A stretch of DNA of 64,000 nucleotides from Cryobacterium breve (lineage in GTDB: Bacteria > Actinomycetota > Actinomycetes > Actinomycetales > Microbacteriaceae): NCBI RefSeq assembly GCF_027594785.1, contig NZ_CP075584.1, positions 3,534,001-3,598,000 of the forward strand, in the 5' to 3' direction. This document shows, piece by piece, positions 6,763-15,828 of the stretch. Numbering within the stretch: the stretch's first letter is position 1; every line of letters begins with the position of its first letter. Below the pieces are notes generated by a model, which saw only the letters and a program-made list of their open reading frames with translations, made no database searches and was not told where the DNA came from. The translations under genes were made by a program, and so were the position numbers.

Positions 6763-8295
6763 ATGAGCATTTGGCGCACCAAAAGCATTGAGGCCTCGAT
6801 GGCCGACTCCCTCGAAAAGGGCCACAACCTCAAGCGCACCCTCGGCACCTGGGACCTCATGGTCATGGGTGTCGCCGTGGCCGTCGGCGCCGGGATCTTC
6901 TCGGTCGGGGCGAAGGCGGCCGGCAGCTATGCGGGCCCGTCGGTGACGCTCGCGTTCCTGCTCGCCGCCCTCACCTGCGCCCTCGCGATCATGTGTTACG
7001 CGGAGTTCGCATCGGCCGTTCCGGTCGCCGGCTCGGCATACACCTTCACCTACGCGACCCTCGGCGAGCTCCTCGCCTGGATCATCGGCTGGGACCTGAT
7101 CCTCGAGATGCTCACCGCGGCGGCCGTGATCGCGAAGTACTGGGGCATCTACCTCTCGAGCGTCTTCGACCTGCTGCACTGGAACGTCCCGGCGACCATC
7201 AACATCCTCGGCCTCGACGTGAGCTGGGGCGCCTTCGTCATCGTCGCGATCTTCACGACCCTGCTCGTGCTCGGCACGAAGCTCTCCGCCCGGGTCGCGA
7301 GCGTCTTCACGATCCTCAAGGTCGCGATCGTGCTCTTCGTCATCGTCGCAGGCGCGTTCTTCATCAACCCGGCGAACTACTCGCCGTTCATCCCCGCCGC
7401 TGTCCCGACGACCGGCGGAGACGGCGACGTATGGATGCAGTCCCTCTTCTCCTTCATGACGGGTGCGCACCCGGCCCAGTACGGCCTCTTCGGCCTGCTC
7501 GCGGGCGCCTCCCTCGTGTTCTTCGCGTTCATCGGCTTCGATGTCGTCGCCACGAGCGCCGAGGAAGTCAAGAACCCGCAGAAGACCCTGCCGCGCGGGA
7601 TCTTCGCCGGGCTCGCGATCGTCACCGTGCTCTACCTCGGCGTCAGCCTCGTGCTGACCGGGATGGTGCCGTACACGGTTCTCGCCCAGGACCCGAACGC
7701 CTCCCTCGCCACCGCGTTCGTCGCCGTCGGCGCCGGCTGGGCCGCCGAGGTCATCTCGGTCGGCATCCTGATCGGCCTGACGACCGTGATCATGGTGCTG
7801 CTCCTCGGGCTGTCCCGGGTGCTCTTCGCGATGAGCCGCGACGGCCTGCTGCCCCGCGGCCTCAGCGTCACGTCGGCGAAGCGCGGCACGCCGGCGCGCG
7901 TGCAGATCATCGCGGGTACGGCGGTCGCGCTGATCGCCGGTCTCACCAACGTGGGCGTCCTCGAGGAAATGATCAATATCGGCACGCTCTCGGCGTTCGT
8001 GCTCGTGAGCATCGCCGTCATCGTGCTGCGGAAGAAGCGGCCAGACCTCAAGCGCGCCTTCAAGGTGCCGCTCTCCCCGTTCCTGCCGATCCTCTCCGCC
8101 GTGCTGTGCTTCTGGCTGATGCTCAACCTCACGACCCTGACCTGGGTGCGGTTCGCCGTCTGGCTCCTGATCGGCCTCGCCGTGTACTTCGCCTACGGGC
8201 GCCGCCACTCCGTGGTCGGCATCGAAGCCAAGCGCGTCTTCGACGAGACCGTGCGCACCGAGGCCGCCCGCGAGGAGAACTCCCTCCGCGACTGA
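6763..8295 (+). CDS. APC-superfamily amino acid permease
   Basis: 510 residues with about twelve hydrophobic helices. The N-terminal GTWDLMVMGVAVAVGAGIFSVG is the GxG(I/V)F substrate-binding helix of APC transporters, and FIGFDVVATSAEEVKNPQKTLPRGI is the conserved loop of the cationic amino acid transporter branch. Such proteins import amino acids by proton or sodium symport. A TAGGCT box lies at 6722-6727. It is single, followed by an inverted repeat at 8333-8397 that probably ends its transcript. Confidence 0.85.
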   Translation: MSIWRTKSIEASMADSLEKGHNLKRTLGTWDLMVMGVAVAVGAGIFSVGAKAAGSYAGPSVTLAFLLAALTCALAIMCYAEFASAVPVAGSAYTFTYATLGELLAWIIGWDLILEMLTAAAVIAKYWGIYLSSVFDLLHWNVPATINILGLDVSWGAFVIVAIFTTLLVLGTKLSARVASVFTILKVAIVLFVIVAGAFFINPANYSPFIPAAVPTTGGDGDVWMQSLFSFMTGAHPAQYGLFGLLAGASLVFFAFIGFDVVATSAEEVKNPQKTLPRGIFAGLAIVTVLYLGVSLVLTGMVPYTVLAQDPNASLATAFVAVGAGWAAEVISVGILIGLTTVIMVLLLGLSRVLFAMSRDGLLPRGLSVTSAKRGTPARVQIIAGTAVALIAGLTNVGVLEEMINIGTLSAFVLVSIAVIVLRKKRPDLKRAFKVPLSPFLPILSAVLCFWLMLNLTTLTWVRFAVWLLIGLAVYFAYGRRHSVVGIEAKRVFDETVRTEAAREENSLRD

Positions 8296-8332
8296 CCCCT
8301 CCCGCGACGAACCCTTTCCGCCGCCACTCCCT

Positions 8333-8397
8333 CCCGCGAGAGTACGAATTCGGCCCTCTCCGTGCGGCTGAAGGGGCCATATTCGTACTCTCGCGGG
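8333..8397. repeat. Long inverted repeat between convergent genes, likely bidirectional terminator
   Basis: Arms 8333-8356 and 8374-8397 pair at 22 of 24 positions around a 17-base loop; the outer part CCCGCGAGAGTACGAAT is perfect. It sits between the convergent permease and alpha-glucosidase genes. Confidence 0.75.
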
Positions 8398-8450
8398 CTG
8401 GCGCGGGCTGGCGCGGGCCTGCGCGGGCCTGCGCGGGCCGGCCCGGGGGC
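8391..8450. repeat. 10-bp tandem repeat, about five copies
   Basis: Five to six consecutive 10-base units close to GCGCGGGCTG/GCGCGGGCCT, running into GCCCGGGGGC just before the alpha-glucosidase stop. The first unit overlaps the right arm of the palindrome. Confidence 0.7.
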
Positions 8451-8457
8451 AAGACTC

Positions 8458-10203
8458 CTAGGGGAGGCGGTAGAGGGTCGCCTCCCAGGGACGGAGGGAC
8501 GCACCGGGGGACTGGCGCGGGTAGTTGCCGAGGACGCGCTCGGCGTTCGCGAGCAGGCCGGCGACCGCAGCGGGCAGCGGCGCGGCGAGCGGGGCATCCG
8601 CCGCGTTGGCCACAACGAGCAGGGTCTCGCCGCCCAGCGAACGGGTGAAGGCGTAGAGCTGTTCGTGGTCTGGCTCGAGGAGGCTGAAGTCGCCGAGGGC
8701 GACGACCGGGCTCTCGTGCCTGAGCCGGATGAGCGCCTGGTAGAACCGGAACACGCTCCGCTCGCCCGAACGGTCGGCGGCGACGTTGATCCCGGTGTGG
8801 TTCGGGTTGACCGCGAGCCAGGGCGTCCCCGTCGTGAAACCCGAATTCGGCGTCGCATCCCACTGCATGGGGGTGCGGGCGTTGTCGCGGCCCATCGCGT
8901 GCACTCCGGCCAGAACGGATGCCGGGGCCAGGTCGAACTCCTCGACCGCCTCCCGATAGTGGTTGAGCGACTCGATGTCGCGGTAGTCGGCGATCGAGTC
9001 GAACCGCACGTTCGTCATCCCGATCTCCTCACCCTGGTAGATGTACGGGGTGCCGCGTTGCAGGTGCAGCACGAGCGCCCAGAGGGTGGCCGACTCGTAG
9101 CGGTAGGTGGTGTCGTTGCCGAACCGGGAGACGAGCCTCGGCTGGTCGTGGTTGTTGAGGTAGAGGCTGTTCCACCCGGTCTCCGCGAGGTCGGTCTGCC
9201 AGTGCGCGAGGTTCTGCTTGAGCGCGGGCAGGTTACGAGGGCGGACGTCGAATTTGGTGTCCCCGTGGTCGAGCCCGACGTGCTCGAACTGGAAGATCAT
9301 GTCGACCTCGCCGCGGGCCGGGTCCGTGAACAGCACGGCATCGGCCGTGGAGACCCCCGGCATTTCACCGACGGTCAGGTGGTCACCGGGGCGGCCGGCG
9401 AACACGGCGGCGTGCATCTCCTGCAGGTACGCGTGAATCTGGGGGCCCATCGGTGAGCCGCCGTCCGTTGCCGGCATCGGTCCGTCGATCAGTTCCGTGC
9501 GCTTGGCGATGAAGTTGATCACGTCCATCCGAAAGCCGTCGACGCCACGGTCGAGCCATCGGTTCATCATCGCGTACACCGCGGCGCGGACATCGGGGTT
9601 TTCCCAGTTGAGGTCGGGCTGCTGCTTCGCGAACAGGTGCAGGTAGTACTCGCCCGTCGTGTCGTCGAGGGTCCATGCCGGTCCGCTGAACGCGCTCCGC
9701 CAGCCGTTCGGCACTCCGCCGTCCGCGTGCGGCGCTCGCCACCAGTACCAGTCCCGCTTCGGGTTCGTCAGGTTGCTCTTGGACTCGACGAACCACGGGT
9801 GTTCGTCGCTCGTGTGGTTGACCACGAGGTCCATCACGATCTTGATCCCGCGGTCGTGCGCCTCGGCGAGGAGCAGGTCGAATTCCGCGAGGTCGCCGAA
9901 CACGGGGTCGATGTCCTCGTAGTCCTTGATGTCGTAGCCGTTGTCGTGTTGCGGAGAGGGGTACACCGGGGACAGCCAGAGGGCATCGATCCCGAGCTCG
10001 GCCAGGTAGTCGAGGCGGCCGCGGATGCCGGCGAGGTCGCCGATCCCGTCACCGTCGGCATCCGCGAAGCTGCGCGGATAGACCTGGTACACAACGCCGG
10101 ACGTCCACCAGGGGGCCGCGGTCCCGGCGTCGGCCGGGGAGGCGCCCGACGATGTGCCGGGGGACTCGATCAGGGGTGTGGCTGTTTCGGTGATTTCGGT
10201 CAT
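8458..10203 (-). CDS. Alpha-glucosidase / oligo-1,6-glucosidase, GH13
   Basis: 581 residues. The GH13 barrel motifs are all present: DLVVNHTS, DGFRMDVIN with nucleophile Asp227, VGEMPG with acid/base Glu280, and NNHDQPR with Asp353. The set QPDLNWENP and GTPYIYQGEEIGM is typical of exo-acting alpha-glucosidases of the oligo-1,6-glucosidase branch, which split isomaltose- or sucrose-like disaccharides inside the cell. There is no signal peptide. The ATG at 10203 overlaps the stop of the permease gene (ATGA), so the enzyme is the last member of the sugar importer operon and degrades the imported sugar. Confidence 0.92.
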   Translation of the reverse strand: MTEITETATPLIESPGTSSGASPADAGTAAPWWTSGVVYQVYPRSFADADGDGIGDLAGIRGRLDYLAELGIDALWLSPVYPSPQHDNGYDIKDYEDIDPVFGDLAEFDLLLAEAHDRGIKIVMDLVVNHTSDEHPWFVESKSNLTNPKRDWYWWRAPHADGGVPNGWRSAFSGPAWTLDDTTGEYYLHLFAKQQPDLNWENPDVRAAVYAMMNRWLDRGVDGFRMDVINFIAKRTELIDGPMPATDGGSPMGPQIHAYLQEMHAAVFAGRPGDHLTVGEMPGVSTADAVLFTDPARGEVDMIFQFEHVGLDHGDTKFDVRPRNLPALKQNLAHWQTDLAETGWNSLYLNNHDQPRLVSRFGNDTTYRYESATLWALVLHLQRGTPYIYQGEEIGMTNVRFDSIADYRDIESLNHYREAVEEFDLAPASVLAGVHAMGRDNARTPMQWDATPNSGFTTGTPWLAVNPNHTGINVAADRSGERSVFRFYQALIRLRHESPVVALGDFSLLEPDHEQLYAFTRSLGGETLLVVANAADAPLAAPLPAAVAGLLANAERVLGNYPRQSPGASLRPWEATLYRLP

Positions 10204-11117
10204 TTGATGGATCCTCTCATCACGCCGGAGATGACCCAGCGCTGGGCGAAAATGTACACGATCAGCAGGGGCGCCATGGCCATCAGGTAGGAGGCGAATG
10301 CTGCCGAGTAGTTGGTGTTGAACTGTCCCTGGAACACGAACTGGGACAACTGGAGTGTGCGCGCGGCCGGATCGGACAGGACGACAAGGGGAAGGATGAA
10401 GTCGTTCCAGGCCCACACGCAGGTGAGGATGCCGACCGTCGCGTTCATCGGAGTCAGCAGCGGGAAGATGATCTGCCAGAAGACGCGCCAGGTGCTCGCA
10501 CCGTCCGTGTACGCGGCCTCTTCGAGTTCGATTGGGATCGACTTGATGAAGGCGACATAGATGAAGACATTCAGGGAGAGACCGAAGACCGCGTACAGCA
10601 GGATGAGGCCCACCTGGTTGTCGAGGCCGAAGAGGGCCGTCTCCTTCACGACGGGGAGCATGATGATCGGGAACGGAATGAAGATCGCAGAGAGCAGGTA
10701 GAAGTATGCGCCCTTGAAGAACGGCTTGTGCATGTTCCGCGCGATCGCATAGGCCACGAGGGAGTTCGTCATCAGGGTGAGGACGACGGCGCCGACCGTG
10801 ATGAAGGCGGTGTTCATGAGCGCCTGCGGGAACTTGGTCAGCGTCCAGGCATCGACGAAGTTCTGCCAGTGGAAGCTGGTCGGCAGTTCGAATCCGGTGC
10901 CGGTGAGCTGGTCGGGTGTCTTCAGGGCGGTGATGATCGCGAAGTACAGCGGAACCAGCACGGTGATGGAACAGACGGCGATGAGGGCCGTCGCCCACCA
11001 GTTGATTCTCGGGCGGTCGCCCGCCCGGCGCCGGGGAGCGCTGTTTCGGCGGTGCGCGGAGCGTGCACTCGTGGGAGCGGGGCCGACAGCCGGAGTGTCG
11101 AGTGTTGAGGTAGTCAT
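10200..11117 (-). CDS. Sugar ABC transporter permease, MalG type
   Basis: 305 residues with six predicted helices and the binding-protein-dependent transport loop EEAAYTDGASTWRVFWQIIFPLLTP (EAA motif) that docks the ATPase. The N-terminal 35 residues are polar. Start ATG overlaps the stop of the upstream permease (ATGA at 11117-11114). It forms the membrane channel with the MalF-type protein. No ATPase gene lies in the operon, so a shared MsiK-type ATPase from elsewhere would be needed, as is known for many actinobacterial sugar importers. Confidence 0.9.
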   Translation of the reverse strand: MTTSTLDTPAVGPAPTSARSAHRRNSAPRRRAGDRPRINWWATALIAVCSITVLVPLYFAIITALKTPDQLTGTGFELPTSFHWQNFVDAWTLTKFPQALMNTAFITVGAVVLTLMTNSLVAYAIARNMHKPFFKGAYFYLLSAIFIPFPIIMLPVVKETALFGLDNQVGLILLYAVFGLSLNVFIYVAFIKSIPIELEEAAYTDGASTWRVFWQIIFPLLTPMNATVGILTCVWAWNDFILPLVVLSDPAARTLQLSQFVFQGQFNTNYSAAFASYLMAMAPLLIVYIFAQRWVISGVMRGSIK

Positions 11118-12056
11118 GAGAAGTCGGCCTCCTTGCGCTGAAGAACTCGGAACTGCAGGAATGAGACGACCAGGATCACGATCACGAAGATGACCGCGTT
11201 CGCGGACTGGTACGCGAACTCGCCGCCCTGGAAACCGCCCCGGAAGATCAGAAGGGTGATCGACTCCGTCGAGGTGCCCGGGCCGCCCTTGGTGAGGGCG
11301 ACGATCGGGTCGAAGACCTGCAGGAATCCCTTGAGACTGAGCACCATGTTGATCGTGAAGAAAGCGCTGATCAGCGGGAAGGTGATCGAACGGAACTGAC
11401 GTCCCGGTGTCGCGCCGTCGAGGGCGGATGCTTCGTAGAGCCTCCTGGGGAATGGTCTGGAGCCCGGCCAGGTAGAGGATGATCGCGAAGGCGCACGACT
11501 GCCAGACCGCGAGGGCCACGATGGCCGTCCAGGCCCAGTCCGGGCTGGTCAGGATGTTGTCGCGGAACACCGGGATGTTCGAGGCGATGGTGGGAAGTGC
11601 GTTCGCGAAGAAGTACTGGAACACGTAGCCGACGACGAGGATCGAGAGCACGTAGGGGATGAAGAAGATCCCCCGGAATGTGGACTGGAGTGCGATCTTC
11701 GCGTTCAGCCCGACCGCAATCGCGAGTGAGATCACATTGGTGAGGATCGTGGCGACAATGGCGAAGCCGAAGCTGAAGCCGTAGGCCTTCAGCACCCGGT
11801 CATCCTGGAACAGGGCCAGGAAGTTGGTGAACCCCACGAAGTCCCAGGCTCCGAAACCCGCATAGTTGGTGAAGCTGAAGAAGACGCCGATCAGCACGGG
11901 GACCGTGTGCAGCAGGGCGAAGATGGCCAGTGCCGGGACCACCATCCAGTAGAAGGCGCGTGGCGTGGCCCTTGCTATGCCGCGCCGTCGCGGCCGGGCG
12001 GGTGAGATCGGAGTGGTTCGCTCCGGCGTGGGCCGGGTCAGGACGTGAGTGGGCAT
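11114..12056 (-). CDS. Sugar ABC transporter permease, MalF type (one-base frame break)
   Basis: The frame breaks at plus-strand AGCCT 11439-11443; with AGCT the protein reads through TIPQELYEASALDGATPG, the EAA loop of this family, and ends at 11114. The restored protein is about 313 residues with six helices and the C-terminal FQGGEFAYQSANAVIFVIVI typical of CUT1 permeases. Start ATG 12056 lies two bases after the binding-protein stop. Left uncorrected, the upstream half appears fused to MalG, which is an artefact. Confidence 0.85.
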
Positions 12057-12058
12057 CG

Positions 12059-13390
12059 TTAATCTCCGCTTCGTGTCGACGGGGTGCGTGCCGCAACCTT
12101 GCGCCAGTCGTTGTCGAGGGTGGCCAGCGCACCTGCGCTGTCCTTGTCGGTCAGGAATTGCTGGACAATCGGGCCGAGCGGGATGCTCGCCGGAATCTGG
12201 TGATCGATGAATCCGACGATCTGCCCCGTCGTGAAGTAGGGCTGCAACTCGGCCAGTGCCGGGTTAGCGTTGGGGGCTGCATCGCGCGCCCCGGAGAACA
12301 TGTTCTGCGAGGCCGCGAACTTCTCCACCGTCTCCTTCTGCAGCAGGAAGTCGACGAATCTCTTCGACTCGGCATAGTGCGGGGTGTCGCGCCCGATGGT
12401 GATTGCGACGTCGACTCCCGAGACGAGGCGGATATCCTCGGGGTTGTCGGTGACCGGGTATGGGAAGCTGCCGACGTTGATGTCGGGGTTGTTGGCGAGG
12501 ATCGGGGCGAGCGCCCAGATGCCTTGCATCAGCATGGCCGACTCGCCGTGAGCAAAGGCCAGGTTCCCGTCCGCGTAGCTTTTGCCGAGGTAGCCGGGCT
12601 GTGCGTAGGAGTACAGCTTGGCGAGCTTGGCGAAGGTCTCCGGGTAGTTCTTCTCGAACGACACGGCCGAGGAAGCGCCGACATCCGCTCCTTGCTTGCG
12701 CAGGTCAGGAAAGAAGTCCTTGCCACCGAGCTGGGCGCCGATTCCGTTGAGGGAGACCTGAGCCGTCCACGCGTCGGCCAGTGTGCCGTAGAAGGGTGTG
12801 ATCCCGGCCGCGGTGAGCTTGTCGGCCGCAGCGATCAGCTCGTCCCAGGTGGTGGGGACGGCGATGCCCTGGGCGGCGAAGATGTCCCGGTTGTAGAGCA
12901 CACCGTTTGCATTGCTCACCATTCCGAGTGCGTTGACCTCCGTGCCCTTGTTGGTGCCGAGCGCGGCGAGGATCTTCTGCACGGCGGGATTGATGCCCGC
13001 GAGCAGGGGGTCGCCGGTGAAATCGTGGAACACGCCCGCTCGGGCGAGCTGGCCGAGGTTGCCCGAGCCGCCCAGGCTCAGTACGTCGGGAACCTTGTTC
13101 TTGACCAACAGGGTGCGGATGGCCGTATCGGGGTCAGGGACCGAATTCTGCACGACGTGGATGTCGGGGTTCGCCGCTTCGAACTCGGCGATGATCGTAT
13201 CGAAGTCGCCGATGGCCTCGGCCTTGAACTGGAAGAAATCGAGGGTGACCACGCCGGTCGTGGCCGGCGCGCATCCGCTCAGGGTGCCGAGGCCGAGCGC
13301 GCCCAGGGCGACAACCGACACCAGCCGCCGGAGCCTGTGTCGTCGCTGCGCTCGCCGGGGTGGTCGCTGGTACGTCGTTGTATCCGTCAT
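12059..13390 (-). CDS. Sugar ABC transporter substrate-binding lipoprotein
   Basis: 443 residues. A basic N-terminus, a hydrophobic core (LVSVVALGALGLGTL) and the lipobox LSGC mark a lipoprotein anchored outside the cell. The mature part is a CUT1/MalE-type binding protein (FEAANPDIHVV, TTWDELIAAADKLTAAGITP, LMQGIWALAPI). It is the first gene of the operon binding protein, MalF, MalG, alpha-glucosidase, and is read divergently from the ROK regulator. The sugar is probably an alpha-glucoside because of the cytoplasmic alpha-glucosidase; this is inference. Confidence 0.9.
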   Translation of the reverse strand: MTDTTTYQRPPRRAQRRHRLRRLVSVVALGALGLGTLSGCAPATTGVVTLDFFQFKAEAIGDFDTIIAEFEAANPDIHVVQNSVPDPDTAIRTLLVKNKVPDVLSLGGSGNLGQLARAGVFHDFTGDPLLAGINPAVQKILAALGTNKGTEVNALGMVSNANGVLYNRDIFAAQGIAVPTTWDELIAAADKLTAAGITPFYGTLADAWTAQVSLNGIGAQLGGKDFFPDLRKQGADVGASSAVSFEKNYPETFAKLAKLYSYAQPGYLGKSYADGNLAFAHGESAMLMQGIWALAPILANNPDINVGSFPYPVTDNPEDIRLVSGVDVAITIGRDTPHYAESKRFVDFLLQKETVEKFAASQNMFSGARDAAPNANPALAELQPYFTTGQIVGFIDHQIPASIPLGPIVQQFLTDKDSAGALATLDNDWRKVAARTPSTRSGD

Positions 13391-13409
13391 TGCCGTCTCC
13401 TTGTGTCTA

Positions 13410-13434
13410 GATTCTTTCTACTCCGAAAAGAATC
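13410..13434. promoter_or_regulatory. Candidate ROK operator 1
   Basis: GATTCTTTC and GAAAAGAATC form an imperfect inverted repeat (one extra base) in the divergent region of 144 bases between the binding-protein gene and the ROK regulator. Confidence 0.5.
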
Positions 13435-13450
13435 AAGGTGTCAAGTCGGC

Positions 13451-13465
13451 ATTCATGGAATGAAT
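13451..13465. promoter_or_regulatory. Candidate ROK operator 2
   Basis: ATTCATGGAATGAAT is a perfect palindrome with 6-base arms and a 3-base centre, 16 bases from operator 1. Its ATTC/GAAT half-sites recur in operator 1, which supports binding by one protein. Confidence 0.5.
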
Positions 13466-13534
13466 ATGGGCTCATCGCTCACGTTCTCGCGGTGTTTATG
13501 TCAAAATGGAAGAAATACAGGGAGTGTGCACGAT

Positions 13535-14692
13535 ATGAAAATGTCCAGGGACTCCGGGGCTGCAACGCTCTCGAGTAGCTCGGCCAGGGATCTCGCGCGT
13601 GCTGTCCTGATCCACGGACCGATCTCCCGCGGCGACCTGGGCCGCAGGCTGGGACTTTCCCCTGCAAGCCTCACGCGCCTGAGTAAGCCGTTCCTCGACC
13701 GCGGGCTGTTCGTGGAGGGCAGCGAGGATCACGACGGTACCGTCGGGCGCCCGGCGCGACCTCTCGACGTGCGCGTGGACGCGAGCCGGTTCATCGGCGT
13801 GAAGGTCACGGGCGAGGGGATATTCGGGGTGCTCACCGACCTGAGAGCCAACGAACTCTCCGCCGCGGCTCGGCCGCTCGGCGAGCACTCCGTTGCGCAC
13901 GTCGTGGCGCAGATCGCAGCGGTCGTGCACGAACTCGGGGGACCGGAGGGCATTTCCGGGGTCGGGGTCTGCATCGGCGGCAATGTGACCGGGTCGCGCA
14001 TCGTCACCCGGGCCCCGTTCCTCGGCTGGAGGGACGTGGACCTTGCGGGTGAGCTCGAGGTCGTAGTGGGAGTGCCCGTCTCCGTCGAGAACGATGTCGT
14101 CGCGCTCACGTCCGCAGAGCAGTGGTTCGGCGCCGGGCGGGGAACGCCGACGTTCGCCGTACTCACGATCGGTGTGGGCGTCGGATACGGCCTCGTCGTC
14201 AACGACCAGGTCATCGTGACCGCCGACAGTGGCCTCGGGCTCGGCGGACACATCCCGCTCGACGCGACGGGTCCGCTGTGTCCGGACGGTCACCGCGGCT
14301 GCTCCCGGGCCATGCTGACGAGTTCCAGCGTCTGCGCGCAGCTCGGCATCGCTCTGGGCCGGGAAGTCGGGTACGACGAGGTCCTGGACCTCGCGGCTCA
14401 CGGCAATCGTGCGGCGATGTCCGTCATCGGCGCGACCGGACGGGCCCTCGGCCGGATGATTGCCGTCATCGCGAACATCGCCATGCTCGACACGATCGTG
14501 CTGTCGGGGGAGGGGATCGGCCTGTGGGATCTCGTCTCCGACGAGATCCGCGCTGCCGCGCGTGCGGACCGGGACCCCGACGCTACTGAACTCCGCATCG
14601 TCGTCGATGACTCCGGGCTTTCGGCGTGGGCTCGCGGAGCCGCGGGAGTCGCCATCCAGCAATCTCTCGGGCGTCTGACGTCCGCGGGCTGA
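13535..14692 (+). CDS. ROK-family transcriptional regulator of the sugar operon
   Basis: 385 residues. An N-terminal winged helix-turn-helix (ISRGDLGRRLGLSPASLTRLSKPFLDRGLF) precedes a ROK sugar-kinase-like domain with GVGVGYGLVVNDQ and the metal site PLCPDGHRGCSRAM. The family consensus CxCGxxGC is reduced here to CPDGHRGC, so one zinc cysteine is missing. Start ATG 13535 has GGAG ten bases upstream; an in-frame ATG two codons later is also possible. It is divergent from the alpha-glucoside importer and most likely represses it until a sugar binds. Confidence 0.85.
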   Translation: MKMSRDSGAATLSSSSARDLARAVLIHGPISRGDLGRRLGLSPASLTRLSKPFLDRGLFVEGSEDHDGTVGRPARPLDVRVDASRFIGVKVTGEGIFGVLTDLRANELSAAARPLGEHSVAHVVAQIAAVVHELGGPEGISGVGVCIGGNVTGSRIVTRAPFLGWRDVDLAGELEVVVGVPVSVENDVVALTSAEQWFGAGRGTPTFAVLTIGVGVGYGLVVNDQVIVTADSGLGLGGHIPLDATGPLCPDGHRGCSRAMLTSSSVCAQLGIALGREVGYDEVLDLAAHGNRAAMSVIGATGRALGRMIAVIANIAMLDTIVLSGEGIGLWDLVSDEIRAAARADRDPDATELRIVVDDSGLSAWARGAAGVAIQQSLGRLTSAG

Positions 14693-14770
14693 GCCCGGGT
14701 CCTGCCGAGAGGGCGACGGCGCACCCGTGGGCCGGGCGGCAGGACGGTGCGCGTATTCCGGTTGCGTGAT

Positions 14771-14800
14771 TTGAACATCCGTTCGGGCGCACGCGATAAT
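14771..14800 (+). promoter_or_regulatory. Promoter of pyrDK
   Basis: TTGAAC (14771-14776) and GATAAT (14795-14800) are separated by 18 bases, about 50 bases before the pyrD start. Confidence 0.55.
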
Positions 14801-14852
14801 TGGACCGCGTAACGGGACAGTATTCCCGCCCGCGGACCCGAAGGCAGGCCAC

Positions 14853-15828
14853 TTGAGCGAGACCCCGCGGCCGACGACGGATGCCCGCCGCACCTTCTTC
14901 GCCGCCCGCCCGACCGCAGGCGCCACCTTAGACCTCGGCGTCAGCATCGGCGGTCTGCGCCTCCGGAACCCGGTCATGCCCGCCTCCGGGTGTTTCGGAC
15001 CCGCCCTCGGCCGGCTCATCCCCGTCGACGAGCTCGGGGCCGTCGTGACGAAGACCGTCTTCGGCGTGCCGCGCGGCGGCAACCCCGCACACCGGCTCAC
15101 CGAGATCCGGGCCGGCATGGTCAACAGCGTCGGCATCCCGAGCCGCGGCGCCGCCGGCTACCTCGCCGAGCCTGCACCCGCACTACGCCGCCCTCGGACC
15201 GCCCGTGATCATCAGCGTCGGCGCGCACCGACCGAATGGCTACGCCCCCGTTGTGCGCGACCTCGGCACGGCGGGCGACGCCTTCGAACTCAACGTCTCC
15301 TGCCCCAACCTCGACCGCGACGGCACCGACATCGGCTCGGACCCGGACGCCATCGAGGCCGCCGTTGCCGCGGTGCGGCTCGAGACCGACAAGCCGCTCA
15401 TCGTCAAGCTCCCGGTCCTCGCCTCCTCGATCGCCGAGTGCGCCCAGGCAGCCCAGGCCGCCGGCGCGGATGCCGTCTGCGTCGCCAACTCGATCCCGGC
15501 CCTTCCGCTCGAGGCGTATACCCGCGCCCCCGCGATCGGCAACGTCATCGGCGGCCTGTCCGGGCCCTCGATCCGTCCCATCGTGCTCCGGCTGGTCTGG
15601 CTCGCCGCACGCTCCGTCGACATCCCCGTGATCGCATGCGGCGGCATCGAGACCGCGGACGACGCCCTCGACTACTTCTCGGTCGGCGCCTCCGCCGTGC
15701 AGGTCGGCACCGCAAGCTTCGCCCGCCCGTTCGCGATGGTCGAGATCGTGCGCACCCTGCAACAGTGCTGCACGGACGACCGGGTCACCGGCATCCGCGA
15801 TCTCATCGACCTCTGGAGAGCCCAATGA
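14853..15828 (+). CDS. pyrD: Dihydroorotate dehydrogenase, class 1B catalytic subunit (one-base frame break)
   Basis: Starts at TTG 14853 behind AGGCAGG. The frame breaks at AGCCT 15169-15173; with AGCT the sequence reads GYLAELHPHYAALGPPVIISVG and continues to TGA 15826-15828, about 324 residues. Motifs: NPVMPASGCFG (FMN site), FELNVSCPNLD with the active-site cysteine region of class 1 enzymes, and CGGIETADDALDYFSVGASAVQVGTA (FMN phosphate site). It oxidises dihydroorotate to orotate in pyrimidine synthesis. The overlap with pyrK (ATGA) marks the NAD-linked class 1B form; many actinobacteria use the quinone-linked class 2 enzyme instead. Confidence 0.9.

Noticed and set aside
8458..12056. 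Alpha-glucosidase-permease and MalF-MalG fusions
   Set aside because: The joined open frames come from absent stops in wrong frames and the MalF break; each gene has its own start overlapping the previous stop.
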